The notes: generated from the sequence alone by a model not told the origin. A stretch of 51,774 bases of DNA from Lentzea tibetensis (GCF_007845675.1 NZ_VOBR01000043.1:1-51774), one strand, 5' to 3'; shown: positions 24,740 to 35,410, counted from the stretch's first letter. Translations and numbers: made by a program.

Positions 24740-25986
24740 CCGAGCGCTTTTCGTTTGGCGGCTTCGGTGTCCGGCCCCGCGGCGTGTCCGTCGGGCCGGA
24801 TCAGCACGCCGTTCTCCGCGCGGAAGTCCGGTCCGAACCGCCTGCTGTTCGGCTGGAGCTCCCCGCCTCGCGTGGTGAGCGGTGATTCGGTGTAGCTGAA
24901 CGGGGTGAACAACTTCCCGGAGTCGATGCCCTCGCCGGTTTCCAGTGCGCGCTCGCGCGTTTCGCGTTCCTCGGGCGTGCGCGGCACGAGGAACCGCATC
25001 GTCTCCCCGGTGATCCGCAGGTTCTCGTCGGCCGCCGCACCCCGCTCGACGTCGTACGACGCCAGTAGGTTCGGCCCGGCCTCACCGCGCCGGTCGAACG
25101 CGATCTTCCACGCGGCGTTGTCCGCGTCGCAGATCCCCGAGTTCAACCCGCGCGCCCCGAACGGGCTCATCACGTGCGCCGCGTCGCCCGCCAGCAGGAT
25201 CCTCCCCACCCGCAGCCGCTCCGCGCGGCGCTGGTGGAACCGGTACGTCGACTGCCACACCACCTCGTACGGCCGCTCGCCGACGATGGCGCGAATGCGC
25301 TCGTCGGTGAGCCGCACGTCCTCGGCCACCTGCCAGTCGATCCGCCACACGCCGTCCGGCTGCGGGTGCAGCAACACCTGGCGTCCGGGGTTCCACGGCG
25401 GGTCGAAGTAGAACCGGCGCTCGGGCGTCTCGGCGTCCAGGTCGACCCGGACGTCCGCGATGATGAACCGGTCGTCGAACGAGTAGCCGTCGAAGCGCAG
25501 TCCCAGCAGCTCGCGGATCTTCGAGTGCACGCCGTCCGCGGCGATGCAGTGCGTGCCCCGCACACCGTCCTGCGTGGACACGCCGTCGTCGCCCTGCGTG
25601 ATGCCGGTGACCGGGCGCCCGTAGCGCAGCTCCACCAACGGCTCCGCGCGCACCCGTTCCTCGAGCAGGCGCTCGACCACGGTCTGCGGCGTGTTCACGA
25701 ACGGCGGGAACCCCGGCACCGCGGGGAACGTGATCGTCAGGACCTGCCGGTCGCGGTGGTACGTGCGGCCGGTGTACCAGGTGACACCGGCATCGGCGAC
25801 GGCCTCGCCCACGCCGACGCGCTCCAGGATCTCCAGCACGTCGCGCTGCACGCAGATCGACCGGCTGCCGACCGCGCTGCGCTCCTCCGCCGCCTCCAGC
25901 ACCACGCTCGGCACGCCCGCGCGGGCCAGCAGCAGCGCCGCGGTCAGGCCCACCGGGCCGGCGCCGACCACGAGCACCGGGGTCAC
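24730..25986 (-). CDS. FAD-dependent aromatic monooxygenase
   Basis: A 418-residue flavoprotein hydroxylase of the PHBH/PheA-TfdB group. Motifs: dinucleotide-binding VLVVGAGPVGLTAALLLARA (4-23), the DG motif IAADGVHSKIRE (near 147) and the GD motif ILLAGDAAHVMSPFGARGLN (near 255). Start: the GTG at 25986 places the Rossmann motif at residue 4 and has GAGGTG upstream; a TTG at 26067 would add 27 residues of random composition. It is the last of a three-gene run with a GMC oxidase and a metallo-hydrolase, so an oxidative route for an aromatic or steroid compound is plausible. Confidence 0.93.
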   Translation of the reverse strand: MTPVLVVGAGPVGLTAALLLARAGVPSVVLEAAEERSAVGSRSICVQRDVLEILERVGVGEAVADAGVTWYTGRTYHRDRQVLTITFPAVPGFPPFVNTPQTVVERLLEERVRAEPLVELRYGRPVTGITQGDDGVSTQDGVRGTHCIAADGVHSKIRELLGLRFDGYSFDDRFIIADVRVDLDAETPERRFYFDPPWNPGRQVLLHPQPDGVWRIDWQVAEDVRLTDERIRAIVGERPYEVVWQSTYRFHQRRAERLRVGRILLAGDAAHVMSPFGARGLNSGICDADNAAWKIAFDRRGEAGPNLLASYDVERGAAADENLRITGETMRFLVPRTPEERETRERALETGEGIDSGKLFTPFSYTESPLTTRGGELQPNSRRFGPDFRAENGVLIRPDGHAAGPDTEAAKRKALGYS

Positions 25987-26072
25987 CGCGGCAGCACCTC
26001 GCTCGCCGGCCGCCCCCCGCGCTTCCTCATTGCGGGACGCTCGAGGTTGCTTCCGGTGCCGCGACAAGTCGC

Positions 26073-26089
26073 GTGAACGGCCCGTTCAC
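26073..26089. repeat. GTGAACGG/CCGTTCAC dyad
   Basis: GTGAACGG (26073-26080) and CCGTTCAC (26082-26089) form an 8-bp dyad with one central base, in the gap between the metallo-hydrolase and monooxygenase genes. The same GTGAACGGCC core recurs in the terminator at 32094. Possibly a transcript-processing or terminator stem, or an operator. Confidence 0.4.
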
Positions 26090-26113
26090 CACACCAGAAC
26101 CCATGACCGCAGG

Positions 26114-27073
26114 TCACTGCAGAGCCTCCCACACGGCGCGGTCGCGTTCGGCGGTCCAGATCTCCGGCCAGTCGACCCCGTCGCACTCGTCCCAGTAGCG
26201 CTTCACGTTGAACGGCAGGCAGTGCTCGAAGATCGGCCACCGGCCGTAGCGTGGTTCCAGTGCCTTGTGCGCCGACTGGAAGGCCTGCTGCAGGGTGCCG
26301 CCCTCGGCGTGCACGGTGCCGACGCAGCGGCGCATCTCGTTCAGGAAGTGCCGGGACTGGGTGATGGCCGCGTCGACCTCGTAGCGATCACGAGCCACCG
26401 CGCCCCGGCCGCCGACCAGGATCTCCGCACCCAACGCGGCAACGTTGTCCAAAGTGGAGGAAGCCCAGTCGTCGTGGAACGCGTCGCCCGTGTACAGCGC
26501 CGCCTGCGACTCGACCAGGTCACCCGCGAACAGGATGCGCTGCTGCGGCAGCCACGCGACGATGTCGCCCGCGGTGTGGCCGCGGCCGAGGTGGAGCAGC
26601 TCCAGGTCACCCCGCTCGCCGCCCAGCGGGATGGTCATGCGCTCCGAGAACGTCAGGGTCGGCCACGTCAGGCCGGGGATGCCGGAGGGCTCGAGGAACA
26701 GGCGCGGCATGCGGCCGTACTCGCTCGCCCAGTCCTGCTTGCCGCGCTCGGCGATCAGGGTGCGGGTCATCTCGTGCGCGACGATCTCCTGCGCGTCGAA
26801 CGCCGACGCGCCCAGCGTGCGCACCGCGTGGTAGTGGCTGAGCACCAGGTAGCGCACCGGCTTGTCGCAGACGGTGCGCAACCGGGTGAGCCACTGACGA
26901 GCCGCGGCGGGCGTGGCGCGGGCCTCGAAGCAGACGACGAAGTCCTCGCCCTCGATCGCACCCACGTTCGGGTCACCCTCGGCGGTCAGTGCGTGGACGC
27001 CGGGTGCCAGCTCGACGTACACCTGGTCCTTCGGCGTGAGGTCGGCGCTGGAGGCGAAGGGCTTGGTGGCCAT
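26114..27073 (-). CDS. MBL-fold metallo-hydrolase, variant metal motif
   Basis: A 319-residue metallo-beta-lactamase-fold protein. The first metal motif, normally HxHxDH, reads LSHYHAVRTLGA (His80, His82, then Val84-Arg85), so the second-metal ligands Asp and His are replaced. Later ligands are present: GRGHTAGDIV (His166) and ILFAGDLVES (Asp185). It may bind a single metal or use altered chemistry. The gene follows the GMC oxidase by 12 bp and precedes the FAD monooxygenase by 127 bp; the three probably share a transcript. Reaction unknown. Confidence 0.9.
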   Translation of the reverse strand: MATKPFASSADLTPKDQVYVELAPGVHALTAEGDPNVGAIEGEDFVVCFEARATPAAARQWLTRLRTVCDKPVRYLVLSHYHAVRTLGASAFDAQEIVAHEMTRTLIAERGKQDWASEYGRMPRLFLEPSGIPGLTWPTLTFSERMTIPLGGERGDLELLHLGRGHTAGDIVAWLPQQRILFAGDLVESQAALYTGDAFHDDWASSTLDNVAALGAEILVGGRGAVARDRYEVDAAITQSRHFLNEMRRCVGTVHAEGGTLQQAFQSAHKALEPRYGRWPIFEHCLPFNVKRYWDECDGVDWPEIWTAERDRAVWEALQ

Positions 27074-27085
27074 GCCTCCACCGTG

Positions 27086-28762
27086 TCAGGAGACCTTCAC
27101 GACCGGCAACCGCAATGCGGCTGGAGCTGTGGACGGCACGGCCGGGTGCTTCGGCTTGGCCGGGTTCACCCGGCGGTACGGCTGGTCCTGCGCGGGCCGG
27201 GCGTCGGCGTCACCGGCGTTCGGCCACAGCGAGAACGCGCGCTCGGCCTGGGCGGTGATGGTGAGCGACGGGTTGACGCCCAGGTTCGCCGAGATCGCCG
27301 CACCGTCCACAACGGACAGCGTGGGATACCCGAAAACCCGGTGGTACGGGTCGATGACACCTTCCGCGTCCGACGCGCCGATCGGGCAGCCGCCGATGAA
27401 GTGCGCGGTCAGCGGGACGTTGAACAACTCGCCCCACGTGCCGCCCGGCATGCCGTCGATGTGCTTGGCCGCCAGCAGGTTCGCCTGGTGACCGGCCGGG
27501 ATGAACGCCGGGTTCGGGTCGCCGTGGCCCTGCTTGGACGTGAGCTTGCCGCGCCTGAGGAACGTGGTGATCGAGTTGTCCAGCGACTGCATCACCAGCA
27601 GGATCACCGTCCGCTCGCTCCACCGGTGCACCGACAGCAACCTGAGCAGCCGCAACGGGTGCCGCACGGACTCGCGCAGGAACTGCAGCCAGCGCGGCAT
27701 CGACGCGGCGCCGTCCGTGGCCAGCGTCTGCAGCATGCCCATGGCGTTGCTGCCCTTGCCGTACCGGACCGGCTCGATGTGGGTGATCTCGTCCGGGTGG
27801 ATGGACGACGTGATGGCGACGCCGCGGGTGAAGTCCTGCTCGGGGTCCACGGTGAAGCGGGCCGCGCCGATGATCGACTCGGAGTTCGTGCGGGTCAGCT
27901 CGCCGAGCTTCGGCGAGATGCGCGGCAACGTCGACGCGCGCGCCCGGTGCAGCAGCTGCTGCGTGCCCCAGGTGCCCGCGGCGAGCACGACCTGGCCCGC
28001 CGTGAACGTGCGCTTCGCGCGGCCGCCGGTGCGCTTGGTCTCGATGGTCCAGGTGCCGTCGCGCTCGGACAGGCCGGTGACCGTCGTCAGGGGGAACACC
28101 TGGGCGCCGTTGTGCTCCGCGAGGTACAGGTAGTTCTTGACCAGCGTGTTCTTCGCGCCGACCCGACAGCCGGACATGCAGGCGCCGCACTCGGTGCACC
28201 CGGTGCGCGCCGGTCCCGCACCGCCGAAGAACGGGTCTTCGGCCGGCTTGCCCGGCTCGCCGAAGAACACGCCGACCGGCGTCGGGTGGTAGGTGTCGGA
28301 CACGCCCATGTCCGCCGCGACCTTCTGCATCACGACGTCGCTCGGTGTGGTCGTCGGGTTCGTCACGACGCCGAGCATCCGGCTCGCCTGGTCGTAGAAC
28401 GGGTCGAGCTCGGCTTCCCAGTCGGTGATGTGCGCCCACTGCCGGTCCTGGTAGAACGGCTTGAGCGGGCGGTAGAGCGTGTTCGCGTAGACCAGCGACC
28501 CACCGCCGACGCCCGCGCCGGCGAGCACCATGACGTTGCGCAGGGTGTGGATGCGCTGGATCCCGTAGCAGCCGATCTGCGGCGCCCACAGGTAGCGCCG
28601 CAGGTTCCACGACGTCTTGGCGAACTCGTCGTCGGCGAACCGGCGACCGGCCTCGAGCACCGCGACCTTGTAGCCCTTCTCGGTCAGGCGCAGCGCGGCG
28701 ACGCTGCCCCCGAAACCGGAGCCGACGACCACGACGTCGAAGTTACTCGCGAGTTCACCCAT
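27086..28762 (-). CDS. choD: GMC-type oxidoreductase, ChoD-like
   Basis: A 558-residue FAD-dependent oxidoreductase of the glucose-methanol-choline family. VVVGSGFGGSVAALRL (11-26) binds FAD, AGAGVGGGSLVYANTL is the next FAD contact, and SGFG/ LGVNPSLTITAQAERA is the C-terminal GMC motif. A Cys-rich ferredoxin-like segment CTECGACMSGC (about 192-204) is typical of the ChoD-like subgroup, annotated as cholesterol oxidase in Mycobacterium tuberculosis (Rv3409c), whose neighbours are also guaB3 and guaB. The true substrate in this organism is unproven. A perfect 25-bp dyad lies just upstream. Confidence 0.88.
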   Translation of the reverse strand: MGELASNFDVVVVGSGFGGSVAALRLTEKGYKVAVLEAGRRFADDEFAKTSWNLRRYLWAPQIGCYGIQRIHTLRNVMVLAGAGVGGGSLVYANTLYRPLKPFYQDRQWAHITDWEAELDPFYDQASRMLGVVTNPTTTPSDVVMQKVAADMGVSDTYHPTPVGVFFGEPGKPAEDPFFGGAGPARTGCTECGACMSGCRVGAKNTLVKNYLYLAEHNGAQVFPLTTVTGLSERDGTWTIETKRTGGRAKRTFTAGQVVLAAGTWGTQQLLHRARASTLPRISPKLGELTRTNSESIIGAARFTVDPEQDFTRGVAITSSIHPDEITHIEPVRYGKGSNAMGMLQTLATDGAASMPRWLQFLRESVRHPLRLLRLLSVHRWSERTVILLVMQSLDNSITTFLRRGKLTSKQGHGDPNPAFIPAGHQANLLAAKHIDGMPGGTWGELFNVPLTAHFIGGCPIGASDAEGVIDPYHRVFGYPTLSVVDGAAISANLGVNPSLTITAQAERAFSLWPNAGDADARPAQDQPYRRVNPAKPKHPAVPSTAPAALRLPVVKVS

Positions 28763-28773
28763 GGATCGGAGAG

Positions 28774-28798
28774 TAGGCGTTACCGGCGGTAACGCCTA
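28774..28798. promoter_or_regulatory. 25-bp perfect dyad upstream of choD-like gene
   Basis: TAGGCGTTACC (28774-28784) and GGTAACGCCTA (28788-28798) are exact reverse complements around GGC, ending 12 bp from the GMC oxidase start. No T run follows, and its place before a start codon fits an operator better than a terminator. The half-site GTTACC/GGTAAC resembles those of TetR-family repressors. Confidence 0.6.
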
Positions 28799-28813
28799 GT
28801 CCTCCGAACCGGT

Positions 28814-29947
28814 TCAGCCCCGAATGGTGAGCCCGACCTTCTGGAACTCCTTCAGGTCCGAGTAGCCGGTCTTGGCCATGGCCCGCTTCAACGCGCCGAA
28901 CAGGTTCGTCACGCCGCGCGGGTCCGCGGACGGCCCGAACAGCAGCGACCGCAGGTCCAGCTCCTGGTCGACGGCCTCGGACACGAACGAGCGCGGCACG
29001 GACGGGTGCGCGGACGCGGCCGTCCAGTACAGGCCCTGACCGGGCGCTTCGGTCGCGGCGGCCAGCGGCTCGCCCAGCATGACGGCGTCCGCGCCGCACG
29101 CGATGGACTTCGCCACGTCGCCCGACGTCATCACGCCACCGTCGGCGATGACGTGCACGTACCGGCCGCCGGTCTCGTCGAGGTAGTCACGACGTGCGGC
29201 GGCGGCGTCCGCGATGGCGGTCGCCATCGGCACGCCGATGCCCAGCACCGAGTCGGTGGTCGTGACGCCCGGCGAGTAGCCGTAGCCGACGATCACGCCC
29301 GCCGCGCCGGTGCGCATCAGGTGCATCGCCGTGCGGTAGTCGCCGACGCCACCCGCGATCACCGGGATGTCGAGGTCCGCGATGAACGACTTCAGGTTCA
29401 GCGGCTCGCCGTCGCGCGACACGTGCTCCGCGGAGATGATCGTGCCCTGCACGACCAGGATCTCCACGCCCGCCGCCAGCAGGTCCGGGGTCAGCTCGGC
29501 CGCGCGCTGCGGGCTGACCCGCGCCGCGACGGTCACACCCGACTCGCGGACCTGCTTGATCGCCTCGGCGACCAGGTCCATCCGCAGCGGCGCGGAGTGC
29601 AGCTCCTGCAGCACCCGCACGGCCGCGGCCGGGTCCTCGTTGTCCTCCGTGGCCCGCACGAGGCGGAACAGCGCCTCCTCGACGTCGGCGTGCCGCGCCC
29701 ACAAACCCTCGGCGTTCAGCACGCCGAGGCCGCCCAGCTCACCGACCGCCACCGCCACGCCCGGCGACACGATCGCGTCGGTCGGGTGGGTGATCAGCGG
29801 GATGTCGAAGCGGTAGGCGTCGATCTGCCACGTCGTCGAGACGTCCTTCGACGAGCGCGTACGCCGCGACGGGATGATCTCGATGTCGTCCAGCTCGTAG
29901 GCCCGCCTCGCGGTCCGGCCCATGCCGATCTCGACCAGATCGCGCAC
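28814..29947 (-). CDS. guaB3: IMP dehydrogenase-like protein GuaB3
   Basis: A 377-residue (beta/alpha)8 barrel of the IMPDH/GMP-reductase superfamily lacking the CBS pair and lacking the catalytic Cys loop of GuaB. Actinobacteria carry this paralogue next to guaB; in some species it has GMP-reductase-like activity. Sequence: MGRTARRAYELDDIEIIPSR near the start, VIVGYGYSPGVTTTDSVLGI, HVIADGGVMTSGDVAKSIA. The GTG at 29947 is preceded by GGAGAGG nine bases away; further upstream the frame is open but not conserved in character. It follows guaB by 108 bp, so is probably cotranscribed. Confidence 0.94.
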   Translation of the reverse strand: MRDLVEIGMGRTARRAYELDDIEIIPSRRTRSSKDVSTTWQIDAYRFDIPLITHPTDAIVSPGVAVAVGELGGLGVLNAEGLWARHADVEEALFRLVRATEDNEDPAAAVRVLQELHSAPLRMDLVAEAIKQVRESGVTVAARVSPQRAAELTPDLLAAGVEILVVQGTIISAEHVSRDGEPLNLKSFIADLDIPVIAGGVGDYRTAMHLMRTGAAGVIVGYGYSPGVTTTDSVLGIGVPMATAIADAAAARRDYLDETGGRYVHVIADGGVMTSGDVAKSIACGADAVMLGEPLAAATEAPGQGLYWTAASAHPSVPRSFVSEAVDQELDLRSLLFGPSADPRGVTNLFGALKRAMAKTGYSDLKEFQKVGLTIRG

Positions 29948-29974
29948 TTGTTGTTCCTCTCCTTTGTCCGGGGG

Positions 29975-29993
29975 TCTGGGGGCCGCCCCCAGA
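29975..29993 (-). promoter_or_regulatory. hairpin in the guaB3 leader
   Basis: TCTGGGGGC (29975-29983) pairs with GCCCCCAGA (29985-29993) around one base. It sits in the 108-bp guaB-guaB3 gap about 15-20 bp ahead of the ribosome-binding site, and could be a partial terminator or an mRNA-stability element. Confidence 0.4.
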
Positions 29994-30055
29994 AATGACA
30001 CGGCGAGCGACCCGGTCCGCGCTTTCCGCGGACACACTTCTCCCAGAGCGAGCGT

Positions 30056-32077
<2,022 letters not shown>

Positions 32078-32093
32078 GACGAACTCCACACGT

Positions 32094-32132
32094 GTGAACG
32101 GCCCCTGACCTCGCTGGTCAGGGGCCGTTCAC
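32094..32132. terminator. 17-bp bidirectional terminator
   Basis: GTGAACGGCCCCTGACC (32094-32110) pairs perfectly with GGTCAGGGGCCGTTCAC (32116-32132) with a 5-nt loop. It separates two convergent genes, the DUF5319-like gene and rsdA. Confidence 0.85.
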
Positions 32133-32140
32133 CTGTTGTC

Positions 32141-33040
32141 TCAGTTGGAGGGAGTGCCCTCGTTGCCGGCACTGGTGCTGCCGCTCTCGCTCGCCGGCGG
32201 GTCAGCCGGTGGCGGGGGTGGCGGAGGCGGCGGGTCCTCCGCGTTGCTGGAAGGGTCCGGCGGCGGCGGTGACTGCGACGACGACGGAGGAGTCGGGTCC
32301 GGCGTCGAGGACGACGGCGGAACACTCGGTGTCGCCGACGGCGTCGACGGGTGCGTGGACGGCTTCGGGGACGTCAACGGCGGCGTCGCGGGCGGCGTCG
32401 TCGTGTTGGTCTTGAGCTCCTTCTCGAGCTCCTTGTGCTCGGTGGAGAGCTGCGCCTTGCCCTCGTCGGCCTGAACCGCGGGGAGCACGTCCTCCACCTT
32501 GCTGAGCTTCTCGCGCGCCTCGTCGACCCTGCCCTCGCGCAGCGCGAGCCGCGCGGAGTCGAGGTCGTAGCGCACGGCGACCGCTGCTTCCACGGACCGG
32601 GCGTGCTCGGAGTAGAGCACCCTCGTCAGCCCCCAGAGCGCGTCACCCGGCTGGGCGTCCCGCGCGACCAGGCTGACCCCGGTGAACGCGATCGCGAGCA
32701 CTGCGGCGGCACTCGCGAGCGGAATGAGGAAGCGATGCCTGTGGCGTTCCATCGGGCGTGCTGCCGCGATGGTCGCGATTGCTGTGTCGGTGTCGACGAG
32801 CTCGCCGTACACCTCGGTGTCCACGTCGTGGCGCCAGGCCAGCAGCAGTGCGTTCAGCTCGTCCTCGACGAGCGTGCCCTGCGCCTTCGGCTTGGCCGCG
32901 CCCAACGCGTCCAACAGCCTGTCATCGGCCTGCACTGCCGACAGATCGTCACCTACAACGGGATCGTTCGAGGTGAGCGGGGTTCTCTCATCCTGTCCGC
33001 GCACGACTACGTCGTCACCCTTCTCGTGCTCGTCGGCCAC
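32141..33040 (-). CDS. rsdA: anti-sigma-D factor RsdA-like
   Basis: A 299-residue single-pass anti-sigma factor. The N-terminal 85 residues hold the sigma-binding region (DDRLLDALGAAKPKAQGTLV, then DELNALLLAWRHDVDTEVY), as in RsdA of SigD. One membrane helix (FLIPLASAAAVLAIAFTGVS) is near 105-124. A helical outer part (about 130-210) is followed by a 90-residue Pro/Ser/Thr-rich tail. The start (GTG, 33040) directly abuts the sigD stop codon, so the two are translationally coupled, as expected of sigma/anti-sigma pairs. Regulated release probably involves proteolysis; no protease gene is in the window. Confidence 0.92.
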   Translation of the reverse strand: MADEHEKGDDVVVRGQDERTPLTSNDPVVGDDLSAVQADDRLLDALGAAKPKAQGTLVEDELNALLLAWRHDVDTEVYGELVDTDTAIATIAAARPMERHRHRFLIPLASAAAVLAIAFTGVSLVARDAQPGDALWGLTRVLYSEHARSVEAAVAVRYDLDSARLALREGRVDEAREKLSKVEDVLPAVQADEGKAQLSTEHKELEKELKTNTTTPPATPPLTSPKPSTHPSTPSATPSVPPSSSTPDPTPPSSSQSPPPPDPSSNAEDPPPPPPPPPADPPASESGSTSAGNEGTPSN

Positions 33041-33613
33041 TCAGACCACCTCCTCCGCTGCCAACGACTTGCGGAGCCGGGCCAGCGCGCGATGTTGCGC
33101 GACCCGAACCGCGCCCGGCGTCGAACCGACTGCCTCGGCAGTCTCCTCAGCCGACAGCCCGACGACCACCCGCAACAGGAGGATCTCTCGTTGCTTCTCA
33201 GGGAGGATTCGCAGGAGCTGAGCCATTCGTTCGGACAGCTCACCCTGCATTGCTCGCTGCTCCGGACCAGCTTCGGTCTCCGGTGCGTCGGGAACCTCCG
33301 GGACTGGCTCGGAGCGGTTCCTGGCGGCAGACCGATGCGCGTCGGCAACCTTGTGCGCCGCGATGCCGTAGACAAACGCGAGGAAGGGCCGACCTTGGTC
33401 GCGGTAGCTGGGCAATGCCGTGAGCACCGCGAGACACACCTCCTGGGCGACGTCGTCTGCCGAAGCGAAGGATCGCTCCTGCCTGCCAACTCGGGCGCGG
33501 CAGTACCGCACCACCAGGGGACGAATGTTCGCCAGCAAGCGCTCTATCGCCTGGCGGTCGCCGTCGACGGCCGCGCCCACTTCGGCGTCCAGTCCGTCCC
33601 CCAAGTTGGTCAT
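33041..33613 (-). CDS. sigD: RNA polymerase sigma factor SigD (ECF)
   Basis: A 190-residue group 4 sigma factor. Region 2 carries RPLVVRYCRARVG, ADDVAQEVCLAVLTALPSY and LAFVYGIAAHKVADAHR; region 4 is LPEKQREILLLRVVVGLSAE with the HTH ETAEAVGSTPGAVRVAQHRA. Synteny with bldM, rsdA and guaB matches SigD of Mycobacterium and Streptomyces, where it controls ribosomal and developmental genes. I chose the ATG at 33613, the start used in related proteins (TNLGDGLDAEVGAAV); an ATG at 33655 would add 14 residues. Coupled to rsdA. Confidence 0.94.
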   Translation of the reverse strand: MTNLGDGLDAEVGAAVDGDRQAIERLLANIRPLVVRYCRARVGRQERSFASADDVAQEVCLAVLTALPSYRDQGRPFLAFVYGIAAHKVADAHRSAARNRSEPVPEVPDAPETEAGPEQRAMQGELSERMAQLLRILPEKQREILLLRVVVGLSAEETAEAVGSTPGAVRVAQHRALARLRKSLAAEEVV

Positions 33614-33778
33614 CGCAGACAACAGCCCTGGTGTTACTTGTAGGCGTACCGACATCACACTGCACAAGTCCCTAACGATGACTCAACGCAGCGGCACTCA
33701 CCGTACCGGTCTTAGAGCCATCTGTTCATCAGTGGGGTGTCGACACCCGCCGTGAGCAGGCGACACGCCGAACGGCCG

Positions 33779-33805
33779 CAGCCCGGCGACAATGTCACCG
33801 GGCTG
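33779..33805 (-). terminator. terminator-like hairpin after the BldM-like gene
   Basis: CAGCCCGG (33779-33786) pairs with CCGGGCTG (33798-33805), extended by CGAC/GTCA with one mismatch. Beside it 33806-33827 is a near-palindrome (GGTTAGCAA ... TTGCTTACC) adjoining the bldM-like stop. Together they probably separate the bldM-like and sigD transcripts. Confidence 0.55.
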
Positions 33806-33827
33806 GGTTAGCAAACGCTTGCTTACC

Positions 33828-34424
33828 TTATGAGACAAGCCCGCGTCGGAAACCGTGTGCGACGGCCTGTGCGCGGTCCCGCACGCCGAGCTTGCGGAAC
33901 AACCGACGCGCGTGCGTCTTCACCGTGTCCTCGGACAGGTAGAGCTCGCGCCCGATCTGTCCGTTGCTCTTGCCCTGGCTCATGCCGCGCAGCACCTGGA
34001 GCTCCCGCTCGGTGAGCTGAACTCCGGGATCCGACGGCTGTCGGGGCGCGGGCACCGAGGTGCTGGCGAGCGTGTGCGCGAGAGCAGCGACCAGCTCGGG
34101 GCGTGACGCGTCCCACCTGAGGTAGCCGCGCGCACCTCCCGCGATTGCGGCCGCGATGCTGCCGGCGTCGTCAGGGGCACCGAATACGATGACGTTCGCC
34201 TGCGGATTCGCCGAGACGAGTCGCCGGGTTGCCTCCACCCCGGTCGGGACGGCGCGCTGGGTTCCCACCAGAACGACGTCCACCGGCTGCCGAGAGAAGC
34301 GAGCCAACAACTCGTCACCGTGCGCTACGCAGTCGATGCGGCTAACCCCTGGGACAGCCGACATCACGCGGGTCAGACCTTCCCGCACACTGCGCCGGTC
34401 GTCGCAAATAAGGACCGTGGTCAC
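33828..34424 (-). CDS. bldM: BldM-like orphan response regulator
   Basis: A 198-residue LuxR-type regulator syntenic with Streptomyces bldM, which controls aerial hyphae and spore genes with WhiB-type and other partners. The C-terminal HTH (LTERELQVLRGMSQGKSNGQ ... EDTVKTHARRLFRKL) is conserved. The receiver (1-115) keeps CDD near residue 8, but the position of the phosphoacceptor is Gly54 (VVLVGTQRAVP instead of D), and the Thr/Lys partners are also changed (FGAPDD; GYLRWDAS), so conventional phosphorylation is unlikely. GTG at 34424 follows AAGGAG five bases away. Neighbours are sigD and a conserved helical protein. Confidence 0.9.
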   Translation of the reverse strand: MTTVLICDDRRSVREGLTRVMSAVPGVSRIDCVAHGDELLARFSRQPVDVVLVGTQRAVPTGVEATRRLVSANPQANVIVFGAPDDAGSIAAAIAGGARGYLRWDASRPELVAALAHTLASTSVPAPRQPSDPGVQLTERELQVLRGMSQGKSNGQIGRELYLSEDTVKTHARRLFRKLGVRDRAQAVAHGFRRGLVS

Positions 34425-34504
34425 GGGGACTCCTTCCTGCAGCCGAGTGACGTTCCACTTCCCCTATCGGACGCTAGGAGCCCAACCTTGACACGATCCG
34501 GTGC

Positions 34505-35410
34505 TTAATCCGTCAAGAAGTTCGTCTGAGGGTCTGCGTTCGGGGGTTCCCCGGAACGGAGCAGCCACGTAGGCACCCACGGGGACTCAAACGCCACCCG
34601 TCGGCTGATGGGATCAGCTCTCCGTAACACGCAGCTCAGAGCCTGCATCGCCCGGTCGATGACGTCGGACGCCACCGTGGGGTCATGACCCACCAGGACG
34701 AGAGCGCTCGGCCAGATCAACGAAAACAAGCCGTGGGTGACACTGTGATTTAGGTCACACTCGACTAGTTCAACCCCTCTTGTCAACCCCTCGGGTGTCC
34801 CCCACACGACCAACGCGGTACCCAGCACCAGGTCGGATTTCACCTGGTGGCGAATACTGTCGCGCCCGTCGGCCTCCCGTTTGGCGGCCTCCGCCGGTTG
34901 CACCGCGTGGTCGGGCCGGCCGGCCGCGAGCTCGATCTCCGCGGCCACCCAGCCGTGCCGGACGCGCGTGCGCCAGGTCGCCGGATCGGCCCTGGCGTGG
35001 AGACGGCGAGCCTCTACGAGGTCACCTTTGCCGATCGCGTCCGCCGCCAGGCCGAGCAGTGCGTCCGTTCGGGCACCCGCGGGGTCGACGCCGTCCGGAT
35101 CGGTCGACGTTCCGGTCCGAACGCGGCCCAAAGCGGCCGCGTCGCGGTGGCGGGCTCCGGCGTGGTTGCCCAGTTGGCGGCAGTGGGACGCCCTCGTGGA
35201 GAGGGCCAGGGAGGCGATCGTCGCGTCCGGGGTGTGCCGCAGGTCGTCCAGGAGCGTGGCCGCGGCCGCGTAGTGGCCCTGGGCGCCCAGGGTGACCGCG
35301 GCCAGCCAGCGGGTCCTCGGGTCCGGGGATCGGGTCGCCTGCCAGACGTTCGCTCCTGGTTGGTCGCCGAATGCCGATCTGCGCAGGTCCGCCTCTTCCA
35401 CGCCGGCCAT
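34505..35410 (-). CDS. conserved helical repeat protein (Rv3415c-like)
   Basis: A 301-residue, largely helical protein resembling tetratricopeptide repeats (ATLLDDLRHTPDATIASLAL ... GLAADAIGKGDLVEARRLHA ... VAAEIELAAGRPDHAVQ). It occupies the position of the actinobacterial gene next to whiB3 and the bldM region (Rv3415c in Mycobacterium tuberculosis). Start ATG 35410 has GGAG close upstream; the frame is open further up but overlaps the PIN gene. A scaffold or regulatory role is inference. It starts seven bases after the PIN toxin stop, so is likely in that transcript. Confidence 0.8.
   Translation of the reverse strand: MAGVEEADLRRSAFGDQPGANVWQATRSPDPRTRWLAAVTLGAQGHYAAAATLLDDLRHTPDATIASLALSTRASHCRQLGNHAGARHRDAAALGRVRTGTSTDPDGVDPAGARTDALLGLAADAIGKGDLVEARRLHARADPATWRTRVRHGWVAAEIELAAGRPDHAVQPAEAAKREADGRDSIRHQVKSDLVLGTALVVWGTPEGLTRGVELVECDLNHSVTHGLFSLIWPSALVLVGHDPTVASDVIDRAMQALSCVLRRADPISRRVAFESPWVPTWLLRSGEPPNADPQTNFLTD

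Noticed and set aside
25691-28792. A 1033-codon plus-strand frame opposite the FAD monooxygenase, metallo-hydrolase and GMC oxidase
   Set aside because: Antisense mirror of high-GC third positions; the three minus-strand genes have clear motifs.
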